From positions 4,317,970 to 4,381,969 of the forward strand of contig NC_044920.1 in NCBI RefSeq assembly GCF_003576645.1: a DNA stretch of 64,000 nt. The letters run 5' to 3'. Made by a program: the position numbers and the translations under genes. The notes beneath the pieces are model-generated. The model ran no database searches, was not told the DNA's origin, and worked only from the letters and a program-made list of their open reading frames with translations. The stretch comes from Ipomoea triloba (taxonomy: Eukaryota; Streptophyta; Magnoliopsida; Solanales; Convolvulaceae). The stretch's first letter is position 1, and each line of letters opens with the position of its first letter. Of the stretch, positions 47,472 to 58,465 are shown piece by piece.

Positions 47472-49071
47472 TGGTTGTAGCTTTTAGGTACACGCAAATA
47501 CCCGGAGAATTCCGGGGTTATCGATCCACAGGGAATGGTTGGTCAAGCACTAACTCGGATTGATTCTTGTGAAGCTAGTTCGATAATAACGGGATTAAGA
47601 CAACAAAAGTAAATAACAAAAATAAAAGCAACAAATGAAGAGAGATATATAAGATGCAACATAGGTAAGGATATGGATCGGGTCAATGCCCATCATGAGT
47701 CAAACAAATGTAGAAAAGAAGTTTTATCCCTTGTGAATGGAGGAAATGCACTAAAGTCCTCGGTGCCACTCTCGTGATCTACCCGAATGTGCCAAACCGC
47801 AAGTTATCTACTCTCGTAGTCTACAAGCGAGGCTCGTCTTAAAGATCCTAAGCAAATCAACATGCCCAAACTCAAGTTAATCCTATACAAGTTGTGAGGA
47901 GGTAGCCTAAACTAACCTCTAGATTCCAACACGCTGTCACCCGTGAAGGAACCGTTTTGGCTAACTTCTAAATTCCAACCCGCTCTCGCGGTGAAGGAAC
48001 CGAAGACTAGCCGAGAAATCTCCCTATAATTTATCAAGCTCTCGCATTGTATAAATCAATAGGTGTGGCAAGAGTGTTCTAGCCATGCCCGATTCTCACC
48101 ATGACACAACAACAAACAAGCATGTAATTGGATCCATTAATCACACACTTTCAATAACAAGTCTTGCACACAACAACTCATAGAAGCTAAACTAACAATT
48201 CATAATAATTGAAGAACGAACAACAATCTAGACATAAACACAATCCATAATCCAAATATAAATAAATTTAAGAACAAGCATCTTGATACAAGATTAGCTC
48301 AAGGTAAATTAAGGAAAGAAAGGGAAGAAATTCCCCTCGATCCATCGGTTGAAGCTCATAACCTTGTATCATCCCTCTTCTTATTACAAAATAAATCCTA
48401 ATCTACTCCTACACTACTAAACAAGCCTCACTTGGAGGTCTACATTTTTAAGGAGAAGAAAAGGAAAAGAGAAGAGGGGAAGGGACTAATCTAATCTGAA
48501 AATTGGATATTGAAGAATGGAGAAATGGGGGGTATTTATAGTTGGGTAAAGGCAGGGGCAAAATTGGAATTTGGACCGCAGAATTCTCTCGCATGGTCAA
48601 CGATTTTCGCCGCGGCGAGCCTAATTCTCGCCGCGGCGAAAGTCCAAAAATCCGGGCAGTGTGAAAATGGACAATAGGCGTCTGTTTCAGGACGCAGATA
48701 GACGCCTATTGTCCTCCTCCAGAATTTCTGCAGAATCTTCCACTTTCTCTTTTTGCTTTTGGCTCCATGTTTTATGCCTCTTTTTGCCTTCTTTCATTTG
48801 TCTTTTGCTTCCCACTCATCACATCATTCCACCAAATCATGTCTTCCACCTACTTGGTGCAATTAAATATACACATACAAAACAAGATTATAAATGCCAC
48901 TACAAAATATTAATATTATGCTCAATTATCAAATCTTCATCATCTTTGGTCAAATAATAATTATTTATCACAATGAAGAAATTCAATATTATTAAGAACA
49001 TAATATTAATATTTAGTGGTAGAAATGGATTTAAATATGGGGTAAAAATATGACCAAATATACTCTTATCA
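47472..49071 (-). mobile_element. Solo LTR of a long-LTR retrotransposon (probably Ty3/gypsy)
   Basis: On the minus strand it runs TGATAAGAGTATATTTGG ... CTACAACCA (TG..CA ends), 1600 bp. It is flanked by a perfect 5-bp duplication AACAA (47467-47471 and 49072-49076). The wording near the left edge (CCGGGGTTATCGATCCACAGG) is typical of plant gypsy (Tat/Ogre or Athila-like) LTR ends, from general familiarity. No internal coding region or second LTR is present, so this is a recombination-derived solo LTR. It contains a strong hairpin (48669-48714) and two CGCCGCGGCG palindromes. Confidence 0.85.
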
Positions 49072-49237
49072 AACAACATAAGTGGTTATTTCACAGTTTT
49101 TTAGGGGATGAAAGCCACATGGAGTGGAGAGAAGATAAGAGAGAGAGGATGGGGTGCTCCTGCAAGAATGAGGTTATTTAGGTTTCCAAGAAAAAAGAAA
49201 TTTAATGATTGGTCACACTAACTTTATTTATTTATTT

Positions 49238-50454
49238 GAGTTAATTACCGTTTTGGTCCCTCGACTATGGCAAAAGTACCAAATTGATCATCAACGTTCA
49301 TTTTTGGCCGATTAAGTCCTCAAGTATTGATTTTTTGTCTGATTTGGTCCTCCGTCTGTTGGGGTGTTAAGTGACCGTCTACTTTGAGGGCATAATAGTC
49401 CTTTCAGTTGAGACTTTGACTCCATTATCACCACCACTCATTTTCTTTGATCTCACTCTGCCTCCAAGTTTGCCTTTTCCTTCCAGGACCACAACTAAAC
49501 CCTAGAAAAATCAATTGCCTCGCAGCAACTAAATCGAAGATCCGTACGCCAACAACGATTGCAGTACACTTTGAGACGCCATCCGACGGCTTTAATTTGG
49601 TTTCTTTGATCGCCAGATCTAGGCCAAAGTTGATGTAGCCATGGTGGAGGAGGAAGTTGTAAGCGGAGTTGACGAGGTTTTTGTATTCGGCTCGAATTAA
49701 CTCCAAGGCGTGGTCCTTATTGAGCGAGACGGAAACATTGGAGCGCCACCGTGCGAGAATGTGGTCACGGACGACGATGTAATTGTCTTGCTATCGCCGC
49801 CGATCTAGGACACCGGTCTCAATTTCCTCTTCGGTGAGCGAGTCCACTAGAAACCCAACGGAGATAGCTATTAGGGCTTCGATGTCCACCTCCTTAACCA
49901 GGTCCGAAACTCTCTTCCGACGGTGAGGATTCTTCGAAAGGTCCTCCTCGCCGGCAGCGAAGTCAGTCTCGGAGTACGCGTACGTGGTGGAGGGTTTAGG
50001 GTTGGGGCGTCGTACAATTAGCCCAGAGACATCAGCAGTCGATGGGGCAGTGGAAATCATGTCCGTGAAAAATCTCTTCCGACGGCGTTGCCTTTTGATT
50101 GGAGGTGGACCGGTGGGGGGAACTGCTCTTCATACGCCGGTTGAGAATCTGAAACGACAAGCTCAAATGTCGTTTGGGAGGGGAATAATGGCCACTTTGA
50201 GGGAATCTGCAAATGATGCATACATTGGTGAATGGTAAGAAAAAGAGAAATCGTGAAAGGACTCTAATGCCCTCAAAGTCTCAACTGAAAGGACTATTAT
50301 GTCCTCAAAGTAGACGGTCACTTAACACCCCAACAGACGGAGGACCAAATCAGACAAAAAATCAATACTTGAGGACTTAATCGGCCAAAAATGAATGTCG
50401 AGGACCAGTTTGGTACTTTCGTCATAGTCGAGTGGTCAAAACGGTAATTAACTC
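49238..50454. mobile_element. Pack-MULE carrying an LDL/FLD gene fragment
   Basis: Inverted arms of 182 bp (49238-49419 and 50273-50454) begin GAGTTAATTACCGTTTTG. They share long exact blocks such as GATTTGGTCCTCCGTCTGTT and AAGTGACCGTCTACTTTGAG. A perfect 9-bp duplication TATTTATTT flanks it (49229-49237, 50455-50463), the mark of the Mutator superfamily. The 850-bp interior is much GC-richer than the flanks and is homologous to a host gene. There is no transposase, so it would need one in trans. Confidence 0.92.
49428..50140 (-). pseudogene. Captured 5' part of an LSD1-like histone demethylase (LDL/FLD family)
   Basis: On the minus strand the frame reads PIKRQRRRKRFFTDMISTAP, then VDIEALIAISVGFLVDSLTE and EEIETGVLDRRR-stop. 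After a frame change it continues DNYIVVRDHILARWRSNVSV, then LVNSAYNFLLHHGYINFGLD and AIVVG..LVAARQLIFLGF. This is the basic N-terminus, the SWIRM domain and the start of the FAD-binding fold of plant LSD1 homologues (LDL1/2/3, FLD). These enzymes remove H3K4 methyl groups and promote flowering. The dinucleotide motif (normally GxGxxG) is disrupted, the reading frame is broken and the oxidase domain is missing. It is a non-functional copy inside the Pack-MULE. Confidence 0.88.
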
Positions 50455-50697
50455 TATTTATTTTTTAAAAAATTATATTTGTTTTATTTATTTTTTCCTC
50501 CCATCATATTTTCTCTTTTCTAATCACACTTACAAAAACTCATCAAAAACTGCGAAATAACTCCACTACTAAGGATGCTCTTACGGAGTATTATTTTGTG
50601 TTTTCATGAGTCCAATGTTACTTTAGTAAGTAGTTGGTTTAATTAAGTAGAAAAAGTATGCAATTTTGAATTGAGATATTAGAATGAACCAAAAATG

Positions 50698-50701
<4 letters not shown>

Positions 50702-50769
<68 letters not shown>

Positions 50770-51357
50770 GATTCCTGTGTGGTTGGCCTTCTCCAGTGTG
50801 TTTGTGCGATTGCTTAGGTGCATGATTTTCCATCTTGAGGTACGTAGTTTTTCCTTCTTTAAGGTGCGGGTTTGTGTGCTTAAGGTGCGTCAATGTTGAA
50901 ACTTAAGGTGCGCCAACCTTAAAGTTTTAGGTGTGTGTTTTGCTTCTTAAGGTGCGTTGTTTCCATTCTTAAGGTGTGTGATTTGTATGCTTAATGTGCA
51001 TCAGTGTTGAAACTTAAAGTGCGTCATTTTAAAATTTTAGGTGTGTGATTTGTGTTTTTAAAGTGCTTTGTTTGTGTGCTTAAGGTGCGTAGTTTGTGTA
51101 CTGAAAGTGCACTATTTAAAAATTTTAGGTGTGTGGTTTGTGTTCTTAGCTTAAGGTACGTGGTCTGTGTACTTAAGGTGTTTTGTTTTGTGTGCTTAAG
51201 ATGCGTAGTTTGTGTACTGAAGGTGCACCATTTAAAAACTTTAGGTGTGTGTAGTGATTTGTGTTCTTAACTTAAGGTGCGTGATTTGTGTACTAACCGC
51301 ACAACCGCACAGGAAGCTATACCCGCACCTGAACCCTTCCCTATATATATATATATA
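50702..51357. repeat. (TA)n(TG)n microsatellite and CTTAAGGTGCG minisatellite
   Basis: A (TA)n(TG)n tract at 50702-50768 precedes about 20 degenerate units of 20-27 bp (50835-51300). The units follow the pattern CTTAAGGTGCGTxGTTTGTGT, with variants such as TTTTAGGTGTGTGATTTGTG. The array ends in ACCGCACAACCGCACAGG and a second TA tract (51342-51357). Its layout parallels 10180-10530. Confidence 0.75.
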
Positions 51358-51406
51358 AAAGAAGAAGAAGAAAATAGAAAAGGACACTAAAGAATATTTA
51401 TTACAT

Positions 51407-52300
51407 TTGACAATAAAAAATAATGCAATTGGTGAACCTATTTATACACTGCCTTCAACAAACCGTGCCACTTTTGATGGAATCATGTCGTGTACGTGGA
51501 TAAAACATGAAAAAATGAGAAATAAATTATGCATAGTGGATGATACCAAACTAACAACTCGGTTTACTAATAAGGTGGAGTCCATTGACGAATGGGTTGT
51601 GGAGATGTGGGAGGAATTACCAAAGAATGTTTTGGAGATGGTGGTGGTCGTTTGTTGGGCATTATGGGAAGGCCGGAATGCTATGGTTTGGAATATGCAT
51701 GCCGTGGAGTCCAGTTCGTTGGTCTTGCGTGCGAAGCTATATATTGAAAATTGGAGGGCGGCTAGGCGTAAGGAGGAGGTGCCACAGCAGAGGGGTGAGG
51801 GTGCAGTTCATGTTGAGCATTGGCAGCCGCCTCTTGGCTTAACCTTGAAGGTAAATATTGATGTGGCTTTGGATGAGGGTAGGGGACATATGGGGTTTGG
51901 ATGGGTGGTTCGGGATGCGGAGGCTTCGGTGGTTGGGGTGGGTTTGAGGAAGACTCCGGGCGTTTACTCGGTACGTGAGGCAGAGGCAATGGGTGCTAGG
52001 GAGGCGTTAAGTTGGATTAAGAGGAGAGGTTGGACTCATATTGTGCTGGAAACTGACGCTCAACTGGTGACGAATGCGGTGCGGAAGGGCTTAAATATTA
52101 CTCCCTTTGGAGCTATTATTGATGATATTCGTCTCTTACTACGAAGTATCGAGGGAAGTTCCATTATTTTTGTTAGGCGAAGTGCCAACGAGACAGCCCA
52201 TGTGCTTGCGCGTAAAGCGTTATGTAATAGGGATTTCGCTCTTGTTGAGTTTTTTGACGCTATTCCTCGTTGTATTTCTACTACTATTGCTAAGCATTAA
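51407..52300 (+). CDS. RNase H-like (RVT_3) open frame, 3' end of a LINE
   Basis: 297 codons open from a TTG; no upstream ATG in frame marks a real start, so this is a 5'-truncated fragment. Residues about 60-110 (EWVVEMWEELP..WALWEGRNAMVW) match the linker that precedes the RNase H domain in plant L1-like LINEs. The RNase H fold follows: KVNIDVALDEGRGHMGFGWV with the first Asp, REAEAMGAREAL with the Glu, and VLETDAQLV with the second Asp. The last motif reads RRSANETAHVLARKA, with His where Asp is usual. Downstream lies an AAT/ATT microsatellite instead of a plain poly-A tail. It could be a retained RNase H-like host gene, but the truncated LINE end is simpler. Confidence 0.7.
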   Translation: MTIKNNAIGEPIYTLPSTNRATFDGIMSCTWIKHEKMRNKLCIVDDTKLTTRFTNKVESIDEWVVEMWEELPKNVLEMVVVVCWALWEGRNAMVWNMHAVESSSLVLRAKLYIENWRAARRKEEVPQQRGEGAVHVEHWQPPLGLTLKVNIDVALDEGRGHMGFGWVVRDAEASVVGVGLRKTPGVYSVREAEAMGAREALSWIKRRGWTHIVLETDAQLVTNAVRKGLNITPFGAIIDDIRLLLRSIEGSSIIFVRRSANETAHVLARKALCNRDFALVEFFDAIPRCISTTIAKH

Positions 52301-52323
52301 TGAAAGTTTAAGGTTTTGTTCAA

Positions 52324-52363
<40 letters not shown>

Positions 52364-52367
<4 letters not shown>

Positions 52368-52456
52368 AACAAAAATAATCACAAGGTTTAAAGGAGTAAA
52401 CCTTGTGATTATTCCGATCTAAAAAAAAAAAAACCTTGTGATTATTTTTGTTATAA
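52364..52456. repeat. Hairpin-forming inverted repeat next to the LINE end
   Basis: ATAACAAAAATAATCACAAG at about 52366 is repeated in inverted form (CTTGTGATTATTTTTGTTAT) at about 52435-52454, with a third AAACCTTGTGATTATT copy between them. The structure is preceded by (AAT)n(ATT)n, itself palindromic. It may be a MITE remnant. Confidence 0.6.
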
Positions 52457-54370
52457 TAACTACTAGATTTTTTATTGTCAATTTTTAAATTTTAATTTTC
52501 ATATTGTTTTAAACGTTGTCAATTTGATCTATAGGGTTAAGCTTTCACTTGTTTTTGAATTTTATTTTATTTTTTGTTTCTTTCCACATGCAATTCCTAA
52601 TTTTCCTCCCTAACCGAACTTATATGATATATACCTCATTAGTGTCATGAACCGAGGAATCAAATTGATAAAATTTAGAACAATTGAAGGACTAAAATTT
52701 TAAAAATAACAATAAATGACAAAATTACATATCTAGCAATCAATAATTGAGGGATCAAAATACAATTTTTATAAGATAATTTTAACCCTTAAAATAGAAA
52801 CCCTTTATAAAATCATTTCTTTTTAATTACATATAACAATATTTGTTGAATATAAAACAATATATAAATAATAAATATATACCCTTGTTATCAGTTAAAC
52901 TTAAATGTTTTTGGATAAATTTCCTAAGAGTCATTTACGGCAACAGGAAAGGTCTTAGAGGTTTTCCTTTCCTTTGACACTAAGAATCAATCTCAACTTT
53001 ATATCTGTAAAAATTGGGCACATCAAATTAGATGTTTAAAAAAAACATGGTTGCATCTAGCATTAACTTACTTTGCAAATTGAACACTTAAATATGCACT
53101 CTGTAACAACTAAATATACAAACATGATAAATTTTAAAAAAATCAATGAAAAAATAAATAAATTTTAAATCAAAATTGTAAATGCTAGACCCTAAGCAAT
53201 AAAAAGTGAATCCCTAAACAAAATAAAATCAAAAAATCAATCATAAACTCTAAAATTCAAACTCTAAGTACAATGGACCTTTGCATTTTTGCAAGTGCAA
53301 TCTTACTAAATGTGCAAACCAGTAAAATCTTAAATGTAAATTTTAGTGTTCAAGTTGCACAATAAAGTTTTCACATTTTGCTTTTCTTTATTAAATCTAA
53401 TATGATCCGTCCGATTTTTTCATATGTAAAGCTAAAATTGGTTCTTAGTAACATAAAGCATAAAAGAGAAAGAAATATACAATTTCCAGATTTTTTAAAT
53501 GGTAAGGGAATCAAAAGAGACTTTTAGCCCTACCACATCCATGTTGAGGATATGTTCAACATAAGGGATCATCTGTTCCTTTCCATTGTCATGTTCAACC
53601 GTTGAATATCCTAAATGAAATTATTATCTCAGTTGTCAAAATACGAATTCAGGATAAAATGGGCAAACGAAATGCTAAACATTGGCTAATTAACTTAACA
53701 ACAAGCAAGTTACCTCCAACTATATCACAGTATAACATCTAGAAAAGAAAGATCGGCCATTCTCCCCCATCAATATTCTGAAAATTTAGAGCTTAGGGAG
53801 AAACTGTGAGATGCTCCAGCATTATCTCTGTGCCAAAAGCTGAAAACATAATATGATACAAAAATAATGAGATGTATGCCTGTCACAAAAACTAGCCAAA
53901 AATAATGAGATGTAACCACAGAAATGTCGGTAGTGCCTACCTTGAAGTGGATCATTGAGAGCATTATCCATGATTGTCATATTTACTGAGACACCATAGG
54001 CTATGAATCACCACTGTGCCAGGTTAAAGGAATTTAGTTCTATTTAAGCAAGGTCTGGGATAGAGCCTTGTGAAAAGAGCAATAGGTGGGAGAACCGAGA
54101 ACTCCATCCAAATGGGATCTAACAATAGCTCAGCTCCAGAGTAGTCAGACCATAATGTGACTATCAGATGTCGGGGGCCATGAAACCGAAAAAGAAAAAC
54201 CCTCAATTGCTGACAAAATCAGATTCACTCCCTCTTAATGAAAAACAAATTCCCAAGCCACAACTCCTTGTGTTGAGCAATCGCCATCTTCTAACATGAT
54301 GGTGTAGCCAAATTTTCAGACATCTCATGCCACAATTAAGAAACAAGATTTTTCAATTAGATAAAGTTTA
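52457..54370. other. Gene-free region downstream of the PLS-PPR gene
   Basis: No gene is recognised. The last few hundred bases next to 54371 are likely 3' UTR of the PPR gene on the minus strand. Short open frames at 53770-54206 show no family features. Confidence 0.35.
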
Positions 54371-56401
54371 TTATGGATAGATAGAATTAACCATGCTGTA
54401 GGCTGGTTCTTTCTTTACACTACTTCTCTCCCTCCTCATCCTGATCTCATTGGCATCATCCAATCTTCCAGCTTCGATATACATATTGTATAGTAATATA
54501 TAAGGGCCAGAGCTTTCCGGTTCAAGCTGCATTAATGCTTCAGCTGCTGTTTGTGCAAACTCCAGATTATTATGCACTCTGCAAGCGCCCAATAATGCCC
54601 CCCAGACAACCTTATCTGGTTTCACGGGCATACTTTTTACTATGTCCATGGCCTCTTCAATTCGTCCATGACGACCTACAATATCCACAAGAGAGGCAAA
54701 ATGCTCCAGTCTTGGTTCGATACCAAATTCATCAACCATGGATTTGAAGTGGAAACGGCCTTCCTCCACCAAACCTGCATGAGCACATGCAGAAAGAACT
54801 GCAATAAATGTGATATAGGTCGGTTTCATTTTAAGTTCCTTCATTCTGTCAAAAAGTTCAAATGCTTCGGTAGCCAAACCATGGGATGCATACCCTCCAA
54901 TCATAGCATTCCAAGAGATTACATCTTTGCAAAATTTCATCCTGTCAAAAATGGATCTTGCTTCCATTATAGCCCCACATCTGGCATACATAGTAATGAG
55001 GGAGTTGTTTAGCGGTACATCAGGAATGACAGTTTTTGTTACCAACTGATGAATCTGCATGCCAAGACACAGAGCTACAGTTTCTGCACAAATGCCTAGA
55101 AGCGAAGATAATGTGTGTCGATCAGGTTTTTCTCCTGCCAATTGCATCTGAATAAAAAGTCTTATTGCTCCTTTGTAGTCTGCATTTCTCTCATATGCTG
55201 CTATCATAGAATTCCAGGAGACACGATTCTTCTGGGGCATTCTTTTGAAAAAGTCACAAGCAAGTTCCAACTTGCCTCCCTGTGCATACCCTGAGATTAT
55301 CGTATTCCACGAAAATGCATCTGGCTTTGGCATCATAGAAAAGAGATTTGAAGCTTCTTCCATATTTGAGATACGGACATAACCACTTATCATTGTGTTC
55401 CAGGAAAAAGTATCCTTTTCAACCATTAGATCAAAAAGCTCCCTAGCAGAAACCATATTCCCAGCCTTTACATAACACATTATCATTGAATTCCATGATA
55501 CTACATTCCTTTCAAATCTCCTACACTGTCCTATACCCTTATCGGTATAAAATGGAATTTGATCGAAAAGATGACGAGCATCATCAGTCCTGCCTTTCTG
55601 ACCATACCCAACAATCAAGGTGTTAAAAGCATAAACAAGATCACTGCTTTTATTACCACTTCTCTGAAAATCAAACAGTACATTTGCAGCAATATCCAAT
55701 TTGTCATTCTGGATCAACCCTGACACAAGCGCACTAAGAGAAGCTGCATCTCGCTCTGGCATTCTGTTGAAAAATTCTATAGCAGCCTTCACCTCACCAT
55801 TCTGCAAAAGCCCGGAAATGACTGCATTCCAAGATACTACATTCTTCTCAGGTATACAATCAAAAAGCTTCAACGCTTCATCTATTTTCCCAATCTTGGC
55901 ATACCCACTGATCATTGTGTTCCAAGAAATGATATCTCTCATTGGCATTCGATCAAACAAATATCTTCCAAATTCTATGTATGCACTCCCCCGACAAGAC
56001 ATGTAACCAGAAATCATCAAATTCCACGAGACAACATCTCGCTCAGGCATTTCATCGAACAAGTCCTGAGCTTTCGCCATTTCCCGACGCTGGATGTATC
56101 CCGTGAGCATCGAATTCCACGTTACAATGTTTCTGTGCCTCAACTTATCAAACAAAGATCTTGCATCTTCAAGTCGGCCGCTTCGGATTAGCTCAGTGAT
56201 TTTCTTGTTTGCTAGCCAGAGCTCCGGCGGATCCCGAGAAACCCTGGGCTTCAAGGTTGAGAAATAATTCACCAGTTGGCATGTTTGTTTCTTGGCAGTG
56301 TATGCTCCACTTGCACGGCTATGGCGATTGGATTGTCGGTTGTGCCTTAATGCCATTAGAGGGCATCTATAACTGCTCAAATTTCTGGAGCTGACCGCCA
56401 T
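54371..56401 (-). CDS. PLS-class PPR protein with E-type C-terminus, mitochondrial-like
   Basis: Single exon, 676 codons, ATG at 56401. A basic N-terminus (SSRNLSSYRCPLMALRHNRQ) fits an organelle presequence. From about residue 65 to 580 come PLS-type repeats with the signatures RNIVTWNSMLTGYI, RDVVSWNLMISGYM, KNVVSWNAVISGLL and DTFSWNTMISGYVR. The C-terminus (VVWGALLGACRVHNNLEFAQ ... SSVKKEPAYSMV) is the E motif. No DYW deaminase follows, so this is the E subclass. Such proteins usually specify C-to-U RNA editing sites in mitochondria or plastids and rely on a separate deaminase. The arrangement resembles Arabidopsis At1g62260, from memory. The edited site cannot be deduced here. Confidence 0.92.
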   Translation of the reverse strand: MAVSSRNLSSYRCPLMALRHNRQSNRHSRASGAYTAKKQTCQLVNYFSTLKPRVSRDPPELWLANKKITELIRSGRLEDARSLFDKLRHRNIVTWNSMLTGYIQRREMAKAQDLFDEMPERDVVSWNLMISGYMSCRGSAYIEFGRYLFDRMPMRDIISWNTMISGYAKIGKIDEALKLFDCIPEKNVVSWNAVISGLLQNGEVKAAIEFFNRMPERDAASLSALVSGLIQNDKLDIAANVLFDFQRSGNKSSDLVYAFNTLIVGYGQKGRTDDARHLFDQIPFYTDKGIGQCRRFERNVVSWNSMIMCYVKAGNMVSARELFDLMVEKDTFSWNTMISGYVRISNMEEASNLFSMMPKPDAFSWNTIISGYAQGGKLELACDFFKRMPQKNRVSWNSMIAAYERNADYKGAIRLFIQMQLAGEKPDRHTLSSLLGICAETVALCLGMQIHQLVTKTVIPDVPLNNSLITMYARCGAIMEARSIFDRMKFCKDVISWNAMIGGYASHGLATEAFELFDRMKELKMKPTYITFIAVLSACAHAGLVEEGRFHFKSMVDEFGIEPRLEHFASLVDIVGRHGRIEEAMDIVKSMPVKPDKVVWGALLGACRVHNNLEFAQTAAEALMQLEPESSGPYILLYNMYIEAGRLDDANEIRMRRERSSVKKEPAYSMVNSIYP

Positions 56402-58465
56402 TTTTTGAGATTATTAAGAATACTGCTGGAAAGGTTTACAAAACCCAATAACTCATATACTTTTGTAGTGGGAATATATATATTGGTTTCGAATAATGAC
56501 TTATTGAGTATAAATCCCCTATTATGAGCTTATATATTTAAATAAGAGAGGAAGGTTTATATATCTAGTTTTGTTTATAGCCCCGGACGGTGTGGTGTTC
56601 TATAATGAAACTTGAGTAAAAAAAAATTGAACAAAATTGAATATATGAATAACTAACACATTAGTTTAACATTACAACTCAAATATATTTAATTAAGGGT
56701 ACAAAGATGTCTTGAAATAAGTTTTTTCTTTTTTACACTAATTTGAATTTTTGGTTGGACAGCGGTATTTGTAATTTTAAATTGAACTAAAAGTACTCTT
56801 GAATGATCTTAAATTATTAGTTTTATTTAAAATATTTATATTTATGGTATGCTTTTTTAACTATCTTTTTGCAGGGATATTTAGATACTTATTCTCCGAG
56901 ATGGATAAAAGACATCTGGTATTCCTTTACAATTAGAAATGTAAGTATGTTTAGGGTATACTAGGCATCTAATAAAATTTTCTAATTGTACTAAAGGATT
57001 ATATTGTTCCACTATAAAGTTAGTAATACAAGTATGCCTAGTTTACCTAATTTACATCATGTAAATAATTTATTCCAGGCCTCAGATCCAAGCACCTTAA
57101 TACTTGCCCACTAGTAGAGCAAACACACGTTAGTTCAAATTTGTTGAAAAAATTTAGATGGTAAATCACACACTTACACATGATAACGACCTGCAAAGAA
57201 ACTCTAAACAATGTCTTACTTAACATTTCTCCCATTTTGTTCTATGGGTGTCTGAAAAATCAGTCCATTTCATTATTATTTAATTAGCTCATTGGGTTGG
57301 ATACTCATATCATATGAACTATGAAGAGGAATTAGAACATAATATGCAACAACAACAAAAAGAGTCAATTTTAAGCTACTCTTTTTGCTGCACATAATAT
57401 AAACATGATATATTGACATCACCAAAACCAACATTTACAATAGCAATTTTAAATATGTTCTATATTCTAAGTGATTTGCTATTAATCTATTATCTCCTGT
57501 ACTGAAATTGTGAATTACTAACTGCCAAGTGATAATGCCAAGAACCTTGTGGTCCAGTGGCATCAAACACTTCCCTTTATACGGGAGGTGGTGGGTCATT
57601 GTAACTGAGACAATGACAATGGCATATCTTGAATGAAGGTCTTATGATGGTCATTGTCATTGTTAAATACACAATTTGAGCTATAGGTGAAATAACACAA
57701 GTTTAATATATGTTGTACTAAATACTAACACAAGTTAAATACATGTGGCTCAAATTGCTAATTTTGAACTAAAGGGAAAGGTTTGATACCACTGGTAAAT
57801 GGTGATTTTGCTGGTATTGTATTTCAATTGCATTTCAATAGTGGTGACTGGTAACTGAGACAATGACAATTGCATTTCAATAGTGGTGACTGGTAAATGG
57901 TGATTTTGCTTAACGAATGAAGTAATTTGTAAAGTTTAAACTTGTAATTTGAAAATTGTGTAGTTGTGAAGTGTGGACTATTATTTTGTGTATATATATT
58001 TTTTAACTTAATTAATTAATGTGGCTTTCTCACCTACTTAGCTAACTTAATTAGCTAAATTGGTATTTCAGGCTATATTTTTGTAACTTAAGTTGTAATT
58101 TGCATTTTGCAAGATATATATTTTCATTCTTTTGTAATATATTTTCTAATTTTCTATTTTTTTTTTTCAAACCAAAGTTAATATGAAATTCAAAAGTATC
58201 TAACCGAATCCAAAGCTAAAGAAATTCGATGGTTATAATGCTTAAATTGAACGGTTTAGATACAACAATATAAAACCGAAATCCAAACGGATTGGCGGAT
58301 GAGAAATCTGATTCGTTTAAACTCGTCCGACCAAAAGAAGGCAATACCTTTACCTTCTTTTAAATATTTGCACTTTATGTATGCATCAACCAAAAAAAAA
58401 AAAAAAAAAAAACTAAAATAAGGTAGTATGGACAGTCACCTTCTTTTCAAATAAAGTTTTGAAAA
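56402..58465. other. Upstream region of the PPR gene and gene-free AT-rich DNA
   Basis: The first few hundred bases should hold the PPR promoter. At 57760-57925 a short block (GCATTTCAATAGTGGTGACT and GGTAAATGGTGATTTTGCT) occurs twice in direct orientation. No gene is recognised. Confidence 0.35.
57541..57610 (+). mobile_element. SINE fragment (5' part)
   Basis: ACCTTGTGGTCCAGTGGCAT and ACGGGAGGTGGTGGGTCATT match the SINE at 61600 (ACCTTGTGGTCCAGTGGCAT..GGAGGTGGTGGGTTCGAG). The B box is damaged and the 3' part is missing. Confidence 0.6.
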
